Made by a program: the position numbers and the translations under genes. Positions 13,124 through 20,990 of a DNA stretch of 46,809 nucleotides are shown here, piece after piece. The notes beneath the pieces were generated by a model. The model saw only the letters and a list, made by a program, of their open reading frames with translations. It had not been told where the DNA came from and did not search any database. The stretch's first letter is position 1. Every line of letters starts with the position of its first letter. The stretch comes from Desulfobulbaceae bacterium (lineage in GTDB: Bacteria; Desulfobacterota; Desulfobulbia; Desulfobulbales; SURF-16), in assembly GCA_023230525.1 (NCBI GenBank), contig JALNXE010000028.1:1-46809 (forward strand). The letters are read 5' to 3'.

Positions 13124-14674
13124 ATGAAAAGCGCGGACCGGGAAACTGCGGAGGGCATTCTCTTTACCGATCAGTACCAGCTGACCATGGCGCAGCTCTA
13201 TTTCCGCATGGGCATCCATGAACAGCAGGCGCAGTTCGATCATTTTTTCCGCAAGTATCCGGACTACGGAGCCCATCAGGCCGGTTACTGCGTCAACGCC
13301 GGGCTCGCCTGGCTGCTGGACTGGATTGCTGAAGCCCGTTTCGGGCAAAAAGATCTCGCCTTTCTGCGGGGCATGCGCAGCCGCGGCGGCCACCCGGTTT
13401 TTGCCGAGGATTTCCTCTCCTGGCTGGCGGACAACGGCCATTTCGGGGGGATCAGCCTGCGGGCCATCCCCGAGGGCAGGGTAGTGCACGCCAATGTGCC
13501 CCTGACCATGGTCACCGGGCCGCTGGCCATGGCGCAGATCCTGGAAAGCCCCCTGCTCAATTATCTCAATTACCAGACGCTGATCGCCACCAAGGCGGCC
13601 AGGGTGCATGCCGTGGCCCGCGGCAGCCAGGTGATTGAGTTCGGCATGCGGCGAGGCCATGAGCGCGGCGCCAATGCCGGGGTGCGGGGCGCCCTGATCG
13701 GCGGCGCCGATTTTTCTTCCAGTGTCGGCATATCCCATGTCCTGGGCATACCCCCCAAGGGAACCCACGCCCACAGCATGGTCCAGGCCTTCATGGCCCT
13801 TGGCGGGACGGAGATCGAGGCCTTCCGGGCCTATGCCGAACTCTACCCCGATGACTGCCTGCTGCTGGTGGATACGGTGAATACCCTGGAGAGCGGGGTG
13901 CCCAACGCCATCAGGGTTTTCGAGGAACTGCGCCGCCGGGGCCATCAGCCGGTGGGAATCCGCCTGGATTCCGGGGATCTGGCCTATCTGGCCATCCAGT
14001 CGGCGAAAATGCTCAACCAGGCCGGCTTTGCGGATGCCAGGATCGTTCTCTCCAACCAGCTGGACGAAATGGTCATCTGGCAGATTATCAGCCAGATTCA
14101 GGAAGAAAGCGCCAGGGCGGGGGTGGACCCGGATGAACTGGTGGAGCGGCTGATTTACGGGGTCGGCACCAGTCTCATCACCTCCAGCGGGGCCTCGGCC
14201 CTGGATGGGGTCTATAAGCTGGTGGCCCTGCGCCGGCAAGGCGACTGGCTACCGGCCATCAAGATTTCCGAATCCCCGGACAAGACCCTCAATCCCGGCA
14301 ATAAGCAGGTTTGGCGGCTCTATGACCGGCGCGGCAAGGCAACAGCGGATTACCTGTGCCTGCATGATGAAGATCCCCCTGCCGAGAAATTGCTGGATCT
14401 GCGCCATCCCACCGATCACACCAAATTGCAGGCCTTTACCGCAGCCGATATTTCCCGCCTGGAACCGCTGCTGGTTGACGTTATCAAGGACGGCAGGCAG
14501 GTGTATGCGCCAGGGGAAATCAACGATCTGCGCAGCCGGCGGCAAGTTGATGAAGAGTATCTCGATTCCGGGGTCAAACGTCTCATCAATCCCCATATCT
14601 ACCACGTCTCGTTAAGCAGGAAATTATGGGAGCTGAAGCAGCGGCTGATCAGCCAGGCGAGAAAACCGGATTAA
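13124..14674 (+). CDS. pncB: Nicotinate phosphoribosyltransferase
   Basis: This 516-residue enzyme joins nicotinate and PRPP, with ATP hydrolysis, to give nicotinate mononucleotide in the Preiss-Handler NAD salvage route. The N-terminus 'LFTDQYQLTMAQLYFRMG' is the family signature. Further motifs are 'EFGMRRGHERGANAGVRGAL' (active-site Arg/His region), 'HAHSMVQAFMALGG', 'IRLDSGDLAYLAIQ' and 'GTSLITSSGASALDGVYKL'. The start has AGGAGA 8-9 bases upstream. The nicotinamidase gene follows 12 bases after the stop, so the two probably form one operon that converts nicotinamide to NaMN. Confidence 0.95.
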   Translation: MKSADRETAEGILFTDQYQLTMAQLYFRMGIHEQQAQFDHFFRKYPDYGAHQAGYCVNAGLAWLLDWIAEARFGQKDLAFLRGMRSRGGHPVFAEDFLSWLADNGHFGGISLRAIPEGRVVHANVPLTMVTGPLAMAQILESPLLNYLNYQTLIATKAARVHAVARGSQVIEFGMRRGHERGANAGVRGALIGGADFSSSVGISHVLGIPPKGTHAHSMVQAFMALGGTEIEAFRAYAELYPDDCLLLVDTVNTLESGVPNAIRVFEELRRRGHQPVGIRLDSGDLAYLAIQSAKMLNQAGFADARIVLSNQLDEMVIWQIISQIQEESARAGVDPDELVERLIYGVGTSLITSSGASALDGVYKLVALRRQGDWLPAIKISESPDKTLNPGNKQVWRLYDRRGKATADYLCLHDEDPPAEKLLDLRHPTDHTKLQAFTAADISRLEPLLVDVIKDGRQVYAPGEINDLRSRRQVDEEYLDSGVKRLINPHIYHVSLSRKLWELKQRLISQARKPD

Positions 14675-14686
14675 GGAGAAACGGGC

Positions 14687-15277
14687 ATGGCAGGACAACA
14701 CGAAAAGCTGCAGAAAGGTGACGGGTTGCTGCTGGTGGACGTCCAGCGTGATTTCTGCGCGGGCGGCAAGCTGGCTGTAGAAGGGGCGGACGAGATTGTG
14801 CCGCTGCTCAATAGCTGGATTGAGGCCGCCGCCGCAAAAGGCATCCCGGTCTATGCCTCGCGGGACTGGCATCCGCTGCGTCACCCGAGTTTTCAGCCGC
14901 AGGGGGGCAAGTGGCCGCCCCACTGCATCGCCGACAGCGATGGCGCGCGTTTTCATCCTGGTCTGCGCCTGCCGGAGTGGCTGGCCATCACCAAGGGAGT
15001 CCGCTTTGACCAGGACCAGTATTCGGTTTTCGACCAGACGGGTTTTGCCGTCCAGCTGCTGCGTGACGGCGTTAAACGTCTGTGGGTGGGCGGCCTTGCC
15101 CTGGATGTCTGTGTCTTCGCCTCAGTGATGGATGGCCTGCAGGCGGGTTTTGCCATGCAGCTGATCCGGCAGGCGACTAGGCCGGTGAGCCGGAAGGACG
15201 GCGACGAGGCCCTGCGTATGATGGCCCGGGCCGGAGCGGTGATTATTGACCACAGCCAGGGGGTTGAGCAAAAATAA
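14687..15277 (+). CDS. pncA: Nicotinamidase (isochorismatase-like hydrolase)
   Basis: The protein has 196 residues. The catalytic triad of the isochorismatase family is present: D18 in 'LLLVDVQRDF', K103 in AITKGVRFDQDQYSVFD, and nucleophile C142 in 'GLALDVCVFASVMDGL'. The metal-site segment SRDWHPLRHPSF is typical of nicotinamidases and supplies the Asp/His/His ligands. It hydrolyses nicotinamide to nicotinate, which the enzyme encoded just upstream uses. The family consensus at the nucleophile is GLATDYCV, so GLALDVCV is a slight variant. AAGGAG lies about 8 bases before the ATG. Confidence 0.93.
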   Translation: MAGQHEKLQKGDGLLLVDVQRDFCAGGKLAVEGADEIVPLLNSWIEAAAAKGIPVYASRDWHPLRHPSFQPQGGKWPPHCIADSDGARFHPGLRLPEWLAITKGVRFDQDQYSVFDQTGFAVQLLRDGVKRLWVGGLALDVCVFASVMDGLQAGFAMQLIRQATRPVSRKDGDEALRMMARAGAVIIDHSQGVEQK

Positions 15278-15396
15278 GTTGCCCTGGCGCCATTTTGTTG
15301 ATAGCAATACATGGAAGTTCATGCCGCAGGCTCAGTGGCGAGAAGCGCCAGGCCGGTGCGGTGAAACGATCAACAAGGGCTCCCGGGTGATTATGT

Positions 15397-16161
15397 ATGT
15401 TTCCCATTCGCGATGACAACCCGCGTCTCCATACCTCCTTCGCCACCTTTACCATTATCGGGCTCAACGTGATTTCCTGGGTATGGCTGCAGGGGCTGGG
15501 CATGAATCCGAAGCTTGCGGAATCAATCTGCCGGTTCGGTTTGATCCCCGCTGAATTGCTGGGCCATCTCAAACCGGGCACGGATATCTATCTCGGCAAC
15601 GGACTTGCCTGCATCGTCCAGGGCAAGGCCAATCTGTTTACTCCCCTCACTTCCATGTTCATGCACGGCGGTTGGCTGCACATCATCTTCAACATGTGGT
15701 TCCTGGGGCTTTTCGGGGACAATGTGGAAGATGCCATGGGCTACTTCAGATTTATCATCTTTTATCTGCTGTGCGGATTCGGCGCCGTGGCGGTGCAGTT
15801 GTTCGCCAGCCCGACAAGCTCTCTGCCGATGATCGGGGCCTCCGGCGCCATCGGCGGGGTGATGGGCGCTTACGCCCTGCTGTATCCGAAGGCCCCTGTC
15901 CACATGCTGGTTTTCCTCGGCTTTTTTTTCTTCCGCGTTGTGGTGCCTGCCTATTTCATGCTGGGATACTGGTTTCTGCTGCAGGTTGTCAGCGCCATGT
16001 CCACCACAGACAGCAAGGCGGGCGGTGTTGCCTTTGCGGCCCATGTGGGAGGTTTTCTCACGGGCATTATACTGGTGAAGCTCTTCTGTAACCCCCGGCG
16101 GCTGGCGGCTGGCAGCGCCAGAAGAGGGGAGGTGGCGAAACTGGTACAGAGAGTCCGCTGA
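15397..16161 (+). CDS. Rhomboid family intramembrane serine protease
   Basis: This 254-residue protein has about six hydrophobic segments. The rhomboid catalytic dyad is Ser149 in 'IGASGAIGGVMGAYALLYP' and His216 in 'AAHVGGFLTGIILVKL'. 'MHGGWLHIIFNMWFLGLFGD' is the classical loop-1/helix-2 HGGWLHxxxNM motif, with the oxyanion-hole His and Asn. The N-terminus 'MFPIRDDNPRLHTSFATFTI' is typical of the bacterial subfamily, which supports the ATG at 15397 despite a weak ribosome-binding site. Substrates are unknown. It lies after pncA on the same strand, with a 119-base gap. Confidence 0.93.
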   Translation: MFPIRDDNPRLHTSFATFTIIGLNVISWVWLQGLGMNPKLAESICRFGLIPAELLGHLKPGTDIYLGNGLACIVQGKANLFTPLTSMFMHGGWLHIIFNMWFLGLFGDNVEDAMGYFRFIIFYLLCGFGAVAVQLFASPTSSLPMIGASGAIGGVMGAYALLYPKAPVHMLVFLGFFFFRVVVPAYFMLGYWFLLQVVSAMSTTDSKAGGVAFAAHVGGFLTGIILVKLFCNPRRLAAGSARRGEVAKLVQRVR

Positions 16162-16170
16162 AAAACAGAA

Positions 16171-16225
16171 TAGGCCGCCGCCATTTTTACAAAGTATCCG
16201 GCGGGGACGATCCGGTCCGAGGCAG
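16171..16225 (+). pseudogene. Decayed fragment of a DUF4143-type AAA ATPase gene
   Basis: Bases 16174-16201 are identical over 28 positions to 17209-17236 near the 5' end of the intact ATPase gene downstream. The similarity continues to GGTCCGAGGCAG (16213-16224) after a 2-base deletion. Read in the same frame it would encode AAAIFTKYP and then shift out of frame before the P-loop, and the rest of the gene is missing. It is therefore a remnant of a second copy or of an earlier recombination. Confidence 0.65.
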
Positions 16226-16327
16226 CTGTGAAAAGCAACCGGGGCAGGTGCCTGGAACATGAATAGGAAAATACCCAGCCTGACCCGGATGCTTGACCTG
16301 CGGATGCGCAGATTCCGCTATGGCGAT

Positions 16328-16810
16328 TTAGGGTAAACTTAATTCGTTAAACAGATGAACAAGTTCACGGATATCCTCCTGGTCGGGATGCCCATTGGCA
16401 GCCGGCGCATCTGCCAGCCAGGGAGGTTGAGGATCTTTTTTGGCTGCTGCCTCCAGGACTTTTTCATTTACCTGGCCAGGACACTCGTAAACAGCGGTGA
16501 TTCGCGCCGGAGCAACCAGTTCCTTTGCCTTGCGCATGGCCTTGTGGGCGTGATCCGAGTTTTTTGCTGAACCATGGGTGGCAAATAAAAAGACTTCCTT
16601 TTCACCGATCCTTGGCAGAAATGCCTGGGTGGCGGTATCAGGCTCGCCGCCCTGCACCCAGAAACCAACGGCCACAAAATCATAGCCGGCCGGATTCGGA
16701 TTATCGGCAATGGCAACGAGATCTTTCTCGCACTGCAGGGCTCCGAAGAGCGCATCAGCCAATTTTTTCGTATTACCGGTTTTGCTTGAGTAAACAACGA
16801 GTGCTTTCAT
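16328..16810 (-). CDS. Flavodoxin family protein
   Basis: The protein has 160 residues. The FMN phosphate-binding loop is clear near the N-terminus (VVYSSKTGNTKKLADAL). 'YDFVAVGFWVQGGEPDTAT' and 'FLFATHGSAKNSDHAHKAM' correspond to the two flavin-flanking loops of flavodoxin-like folds. It is probably a short-chain electron carrier or NAD(P)H-independent flavoprotein. Related stand-alone proteins occur in many anaerobes. AGGAGAG lies 8 bases before the start codon. It stands alone on the minus strand and its partners are unknown. Confidence 0.88.
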   Translation of the reverse strand: MKALVVYSSKTGNTKKLADALFGALQCEKDLVAIADNPNPAGYDFVAVGFWVQGGEPDTATQAFLPRIGEKEVFLFATHGSAKNSDHAHKAMRKAKELVAPARITAVYECPGQVNEKVLEAAAKKDPQPPWLADAPAANGHPDQEDIRELVHLFNELSLP

Positions 16811-17139
16811 ACTATACTCTCCTGTTTTGACAATTTGTCTGATTAGGCATTACTTCATCATTTTCTGCCCGTTTATCCCTGTAAGTCATTTAAAATCAAC
16901 ATCTTCGGTTAACCATGGCTAACGGGATAGCCGGTTGATCACCTTGATGCCTTTTTTATGTTAGGGGTTTATAGTAATCTATAAGCAGTGATAACCGACA
17001 TGCAAGACCCACAAAGTAGGGCCAGTGGCTTTTTTTTCAATTAAGGTTAGGAAGGCAGGGGCAATCTGACTCTGCCAAGTCCGCTGAAGAACCCGGAAGG
17101 AAGTCGGCTGAAACATTTGACATGAAGAAAACCCTGTTG
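16811..17139. other. Intergenic region upstream of flavodoxin and DUF4143 genes
   Basis: The two flanking genes read away from this region. It contains a near-perfect small palindrome GTTAACCATGGCTAAC (16908-16923). I see no gene and no clear promoter consensus. Confidence 0.4.
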
Positions 17140-17180
17140 TATTATGTAATTTCAAGATCAAATCATGAAATTGCATAATA
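17140..17180. promoter_or_regulatory. Inverted repeat (possible operator) at the start of the DUF4143 ATPase gene
   Basis: ATTATGTAATTTCA (17141-17154) and TGAAATTGCATAAT (17166-17179) are inverted copies matching at 13 of 14 positions around an 11-base spacer. The outer T/A pair extends them by one base. The right arm ends two bases before the ATG at 17182, so a protein bound here would block translation or transcription initiation. Such dyads in front of a gene suggest autoregulation, but no binding protein is identified. Confidence 0.55.
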
Positions 17181-17181
17181 T

Positions 17182-18357
17182 ATGATTCCGCGAATACTGG
17201 CTGAATACGCCGCCGCCATTTTTACAAAGTATCCGGTGGTGACGGTCACCGGTCCGAGGCAGTCGGGCAAAACGACCCTGGCCAGGGCCACCTTTGCGGA
17301 TAAACCCTATGCCAATCTTGAAAATCCCGTTACCCGCCAATTTGCCCAGGAAGACCCTCTGGCCTTTCTGAATCAGTATCCGGAAGGCGCGGTTATTGAT
17401 GAAATCCAGCGTGTTCCTGACCTGTTGTCCTATATCCAGGTCATTGTTGACGAGAGAGGCAAGAACTCTCTTTTTGTTCTGACCGGTTCGCAGCAGTTTG
17501 AATTAATGCGGGGAATCAGTCAGTCGCTGGCCGGTCGCACCGCCCTGCTGAAGCTCCTGCCGCTCAGTATCCCCGAACTTTCCGCAGGTTTTTCTCCTGG
17601 CATCGACGAGATGCTGTTCAAGGGATTCTACCCCAGGATTTACGCCCAGGACCTTGCGCCTGCCCAGGCGTATGGGGACTATTTCGAAACCTATGTTGAG
17701 CGGGATCTCCGGCAACTGGTCAACGTTAAAGATCTGAGCGTCTTTCAGCGTTTTGTCAGGCTGTGCGCCGGCCGTTGCGGGCAGTTGCTCAATCTCAACA
17801 GTCTGGCCAATGACACCGGCATATCACAAAGTACGGCAAGGGAGTGGATGACGGTACTGGAGGCAAGCTATATCGTCTTTCTGCTGCAGCCATTTCAGGC
17901 AAATATCGGCAAACGGCTCATCAAATCACCGAAGATGTATTTTTATGATGTGGGCCTGGCCAGTTGGCTTTGCGGCATTGAGGAGGAAAAACAGGTAGCA
18001 ACCCATCCCCTGCGCGGCAGCCTCTTTGAAAACATGGCGGTCATGGAGGTTCTGAAGTATCGCTATAACCACGGAAAGCGCAACAATCTCTATTTTTACC
18101 GAGACAGCAACGGCAATGAAATTGATCTCATTTATGTCAAAGGCAACGATATGCTCCCCATTGAGATCAAATCAGGCCAGACCATTACTTCATCCTATTT
18201 CAGCAGCCTGAAAAAGTTCTCTGCTCTTTTTCCCGACCAGCTTCCCTGGCCCGGTTTCCTGATCTATGGCGGCGAAACGGAACAAGCGCGGCAGGACATT
18301 AAGGTATTGCGTATCTTTTCTTTGCCGGAGCATCTGTATGAGATTGAGAGGCAGTAA
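17182..18357 (+). CDS. ATP-binding protein, AAA_14/DUF4143 family
   Basis: This 391-residue protein has an N-terminal AAA_14 domain with Walker A GPRQSGKTT (residues 24-32) and Walker B 'GAVIDEIQRVPDLL' (D73, E74). 'LFVLTGSQQFELMRGISQSL' and 'GRTALLKLLPLSIPEL' are family hallmarks. A C-terminal DUF4143 domain follows (about residues 180-390; 'YFYRDSNGNEIDLIY', a PD-(D/E)XK-like core with E..D and IEIKSG). The role of the family is unknown; it is patchily distributed and often solitary. The upstream inverted repeat and the decayed copy at 16171 suggest a mobile or expanding gene. GC content and codon use look host-like. Confidence 0.92.
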   Translation: MIPRILAEYAAAIFTKYPVVTVTGPRQSGKTTLARATFADKPYANLENPVTRQFAQEDPLAFLNQYPEGAVIDEIQRVPDLLSYIQVIVDERGKNSLFVLTGSQQFELMRGISQSLAGRTALLKLLPLSIPELSAGFSPGIDEMLFKGFYPRIYAQDLAPAQAYGDYFETYVERDLRQLVNVKDLSVFQRFVRLCAGRCGQLLNLNSLANDTGISQSTAREWMTVLEASYIVFLLQPFQANIGKRLIKSPKMYFYDVGLASWLCGIEEEKQVATHPLRGSLFENMAVMEVLKYRYNHGKRNNLYFYRDSNGNEIDLIYVKGNDMLPIEIKSGQTITSSYFSSLKKFSALFPDQLPWPGFLIYGGETEQARQDIKVLRIFSLPEHLYEIERQ

Positions 18358-18824
18358 ATGCCGCCGTTACGGGTTGCTCAGACTTTGTTGAAGAACCCTT
18401 GTTTTTTCTGGCGCAAAAATTCATATCGCGCCATTTTATTGAACGGTATGGTATGGTTGCATGGTATGTCTGCGAATATCCTCGAAGCTGTCGTGTGAAG
18501 CGGTGGGTAAAATGCTGGTCAGGATATTGCGTTGAGATTGCTATTAAATCTGGCTGGCAGTAAATAAGTATTGTGTCCTGAGAATTGTGTCCGGGAATTG
18601 TGGCTGTGGCAGAAAGGTATTCTTGGACACGAAAACAGAAAAACTACAGAGGGGTATATACATACTATGAATGGAAAGTCCTATTCAGCGATTGAAGCTT
18701 TTGAAAAAGAGCGAACTTTATAACTAATAAATTTTAAATGTAAGTTTTATTGTTAATGTTGGAATTTTCTGGCAGACGAAATGTTTTAATAAGGGACCAT
18801 TAATAAGGACATGAGGGCATTTTA
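18358..18824. other. Intergenic region at the left edge of the AT-rich cassette
   Basis: Composition changes here from GC-rich to AT-rich (from about 18600). It holds tandem words such as GGTATGGTATGG (18446-18457) and ATTGTGTCC twice (18570-18578, 18586-18594). A very short frame at 18667 is not supported. No recognisable insertion-sequence end or attachment site was found by eye. Confidence 0.4.
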
Positions 18825-19964
18825 ATGCAATTAAAATCAGTAAGATATATTGAATGGGAAGGAGGTTTACAAGAATGGTCGCTGGAGGGATTTGATATTG
18901 GACCTCGAAATTTAATTGTAGGGAAAAATGCTTCTGGGAAAAGTCGTATTTTAAACGTTATTTCTGGACTTGCTAAATATTTTACTGGAACAAAAGCAAC
19001 ATCTCTTTCAGGAAATTATGATGTGGAATTTATTGATGATGGAAAAATCCTTCGTTACAAACTTCAATTAAAGAATCAAGAAGTTGTTGAGGAAGAGTTC
19101 TATGTAGATGGTAAGATTTTTTTAAAGCGAGGAGAAGGAGGTGAAGGTGAAATTTGGGCAGAGGAAATAGGGAAAAACATTCGTTTTCAAACTCCTTCAA
19201 GTGAATTGGCTGTAGTTGCACGACGCGACAATATTCAACACAATTTTTTTGAACCATTATACATGTGGGGGTCATCACTACGTATATATCGTTTTGGGTC
19301 ATCATTAGGAAAAGAATATATGGCTGTTATTGATAGTAAGTTAGAAAACAATGAGGATGAAAGTGATCAGAATAAAGTTATTGGGATATACCAATTGGCA
19401 GTTAAGAAGTTCGGTGAAGAATTTAAGAAAATTATGATCAGTGATATGGAAGAAATTAATTATGATATAGAAGAAATAGGTATTAAGACACCTGTGTCAG
19501 TTCGTTTTGTTTCAGGCCCACCAGGAGATGTGGTTTGTTTTTATGTTAAAGAAAAGGATCTTTCTGGAATTACTGATCAAACTAGTATGTCGCAAGGTAT
19601 GTTTCGTGTACTATCAATTTTGATTCAAATTAATTACTCTCAATTAGCAAATAAAGCTAGTTGTATATTAGTCGATGACATTGGTGAAGGTTTAGACTTT
19701 GATAGATCTTGTCGACTAATAAAATTACTACGCAATAAGGCAGATTGTTCTGGTGTCCAACTTATTTTGTCTACAAATGATAGATTTGTAATGAATAATG
19801 TTCCACTTGAAGAGTGGTCTGTTATTCAACGTGAAGGTGGTCATGTGCATGTGCGTAATTATGAGAATTCTAAAAAGTTATTTGAAGAATTCAAATTTAC
19901 TGGTTTGAGTAATTTTTCATTCCTAGAACTAGATTTTATAAATGAGGCGATAATAGAGGAATAA
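18825..19964 (+). CDS. AAA/ABC-type ATPase of the OLD/AAA15 kind, possible phage-defence component
   Basis: The protein has 379 residues. Walker A is GKNASGKS (residues 33-40), set in an SMC/ABC-like N-terminus ('SLEGFDIGPRNLIVGKNASG'). Near the C-terminus lies a signature-like 'DQTSMSQGMFRVLSIL' and Walker B 'ILVDDIGEGLDFDRS' (residues 281-295), followed by 'LILSTNDRFVMNNVP' (D-loop/H-switch region). This is the layout of OLD-family and AAA_15 ATPases that pair with TOPRIM nucleases. The gene is strikingly AT-rich compared with its neighbours, which indicates horizontal transfer. A TOPRIM-like gene follows after 4 bases. The pair resembles the AriA/AriB (PARIS) logic, but identity with any named system is not shown. 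Confidence 0.85.
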   Translation: MQLKSVRYIEWEGGLQEWSLEGFDIGPRNLIVGKNASGKSRILNVISGLAKYFTGTKATSLSGNYDVEFIDDGKILRYKLQLKNQEVVEEEFYVDGKIFLKRGEGGEGEIWAEEIGKNIRFQTPSSELAVVARRDNIQHNFFEPLYMWGSSLRIYRFGSSLGKEYMAVIDSKLENNEDESDQNKVIGIYQLAVKKFGEEFKKIMISDMEEINYDIEEIGIKTPVSVRFVSGPPGDVVCFYVKEKDLSGITDQTSMSQGMFRVLSILIQINYSQLANKASCILVDDIGEGLDFDRSCRLIKLLRNKADCSGVQLILSTNDRFVMNNVPLEEWSVIQREGGHVHVRNYENSKKLFEEFKFTGLSNFSFLELDFINEAIIEE

Positions 19965-19968
19965 ATTG

Positions 19969-20667
19969 ATGTTGGAGAGGCTTGCTGTATTTGTTGAAGG
20001 AAATACCGAAGCAATTTTTGTTAAAAAAATGATTGAGCAAATTGCAGGGAAAAATAACGTTCGTCTCGAACATCGGTCTATTCGTGGAGGTGTAAATGCA
20101 CCTCGAACTATACAGATCAATGCAACCCAACCTTTCAATGGGCAAAAATATTTTGTTCTCATTATAGATTGTGGTGGGGATGGTTTGGTAAAAACTCGAA
20201 TAATGGAAGAACACGAAAGTTTTACTCAAAAAGGCTACTCAAAAATTATTGGTCTCCGCGATGTTAGGCCAACATTTACATTTGCTGACATTCCAATGCT
20301 TGAAGCAAATTTGCCCAAATACATAAAAACAAAACTCATCCCTGTTGAGTTTATACTTTCAATTATGGAAATCGAAGCCTGGTTTCTTGCTGAATCGTCT
20401 CACTTTCCTAAAATAAACCCTGCTATTACTGTAGAAGCAATTAAATCTCTTTTGGGATTTGATCCTGAAAATGAAGATATGGAGCAACGTTTTCATCCTG
20501 CTGAAGATCTCAATAATTGTTATAAGATTGGCGGAGTTGCATATCGGAAGAAGAACGCAGCGCGCACGGTAAATAGATTGGACTTTACTTTAATGTATTT
20601 AGAGTTCGGTAAAAAGTTTGATTATTTGGGAAGATTTTTGAAAAGTATCGACGATTTTTTTTCATAA
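19969..20667 (+). CDS. TOPRIM-like / DUF4276-like protein, partner of the upstream ATPase
   Basis: This 232-residue protein starts at the ATG at 19969, 8 bases after AGAGGA. The N-terminus 'LAVFVEGNTEAIFVKKMIEQ' has the conserved EG.TE..F pattern of TOPRIM/DUF4276/RloB-type proteins. 'YFVLIIDCGGDG' supplies an acidic core strand. 'IPVEFILSIMEIEAWFLAE' matches the mid-domain E.EAW(L/F)L element. Such proteins are putative metal-dependent nucleases or RNA-targeting effectors that act with an ATPase sensor. It is AT-rich like its partner and lies 4 bases after it. Exact family assignment is uncertain; AriB (DUF4435), RloB and DUF4276 proteins all share this outline. Confidence 0.72.
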   Translation: MLERLAVFVEGNTEAIFVKKMIEQIAGKNNVRLEHRSIRGGVNAPRTIQINATQPFNGQKYFVLIIDCGGDGLVKTRIMEEHESFTQKGYSKIIGLRDVRPTFTFADIPMLEANLPKYIKTKLIPVEFILSIMEIEAWFLAESSHFPKINPAITVEAIKSLLGFDPENEDMEQRFHPAEDLNNCYKIGGVAYRKKNAARTVNRLDFTLMYLEFGKKFDYLGRFLKSIDDFFS

Positions 20668-20771
20668 ACTGAATAGATTTAATTCATTTCTAGTAATCAC
20701 ACACATTTTCACACACGCAAGAACAAGGGCAGAAAATAAAAATGAAATCCAGCAAAAACAAAAAAGAGGAA

Positions 20772-20858
20772 CTCGTAAAAAGTCCAAAAAATGGATTTTC
20801 GGCGGCGTAGCTCATTGAGTTGGTGTCATCATTTTTTGAAATTTTGACTTTTTACGAG
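20772..20858. repeat. Long hairpin element, CTCGTAAAAAGTC arms
   Basis: CTCGTAAAAAGTC (20772-20784) is perfectly mirrored by GACTTTTTACGAG (20846-20858). CAAAAAATG (20785-20793) is mirrored by CATTTTTTG (20830-20838), leaving a 7-base bulge and a GC-rich loop. This is more stem than a terminator needs and looks like a MITE or REP-type element at the right edge of the AT-rich cassette. Confidence 0.65.
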
Positions 20859-20863
20859 ACCAT

Positions 20864-20904
20864 CAAAAAAGGACTAACAAGCTGATATCGCTCGAAAGTC
20901 CTTT
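20864..20904 (-). terminator. Rho-independent terminator of tRNA-Arg
   Basis: On the minus strand AAAGGACT (20904-20897) pairs with AGTCCTTT (20875-20868), and the run of T residues continues to TTTTTTG. It lies 11 bases after the CCA end of the tRNA gene. Confidence 0.6.
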
Positions 20905-20914
20905 GCTGTTTATT

Positions 20915-20990
20915 TGGTGCCCCCGGCAGGAATCGGACCTGCGGCACCAGGATTAGGAATCCTGTGCTCTATCCACTGAGCTACGGGGGC
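20915..20990 (-). tRNA. tRNA-Arg (anticodon CCT)
   Basis: A full cloverleaf is seen on the minus strand. The acceptor arms are GCCCCCG and CGGGGGC with discriminator A and an encoded CCA. The D arm is GCTCAGTGGATAGAGC. The anticodon arm is CAGGA-TTCCTAA-TCCTG, giving anticodon CCT (codon AGG). The T arm is GCAGG-TCCGATT-CCTGC. The AT-rich ATPase/TOPRIM cassette lies directly on its 3' side, a common position for integrated islands, though no duplicated tRNA end was found. Confidence 0.95.

Noticed and set aside
18358..18824. A duplicated tRNA 3' end as an attachment site for the AT-rich cassette
   Set aside because: I looked for the last 15-20 bases of tRNA-Arg at the left edge and found no copy. 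The island idea therefore rests on composition and position only.
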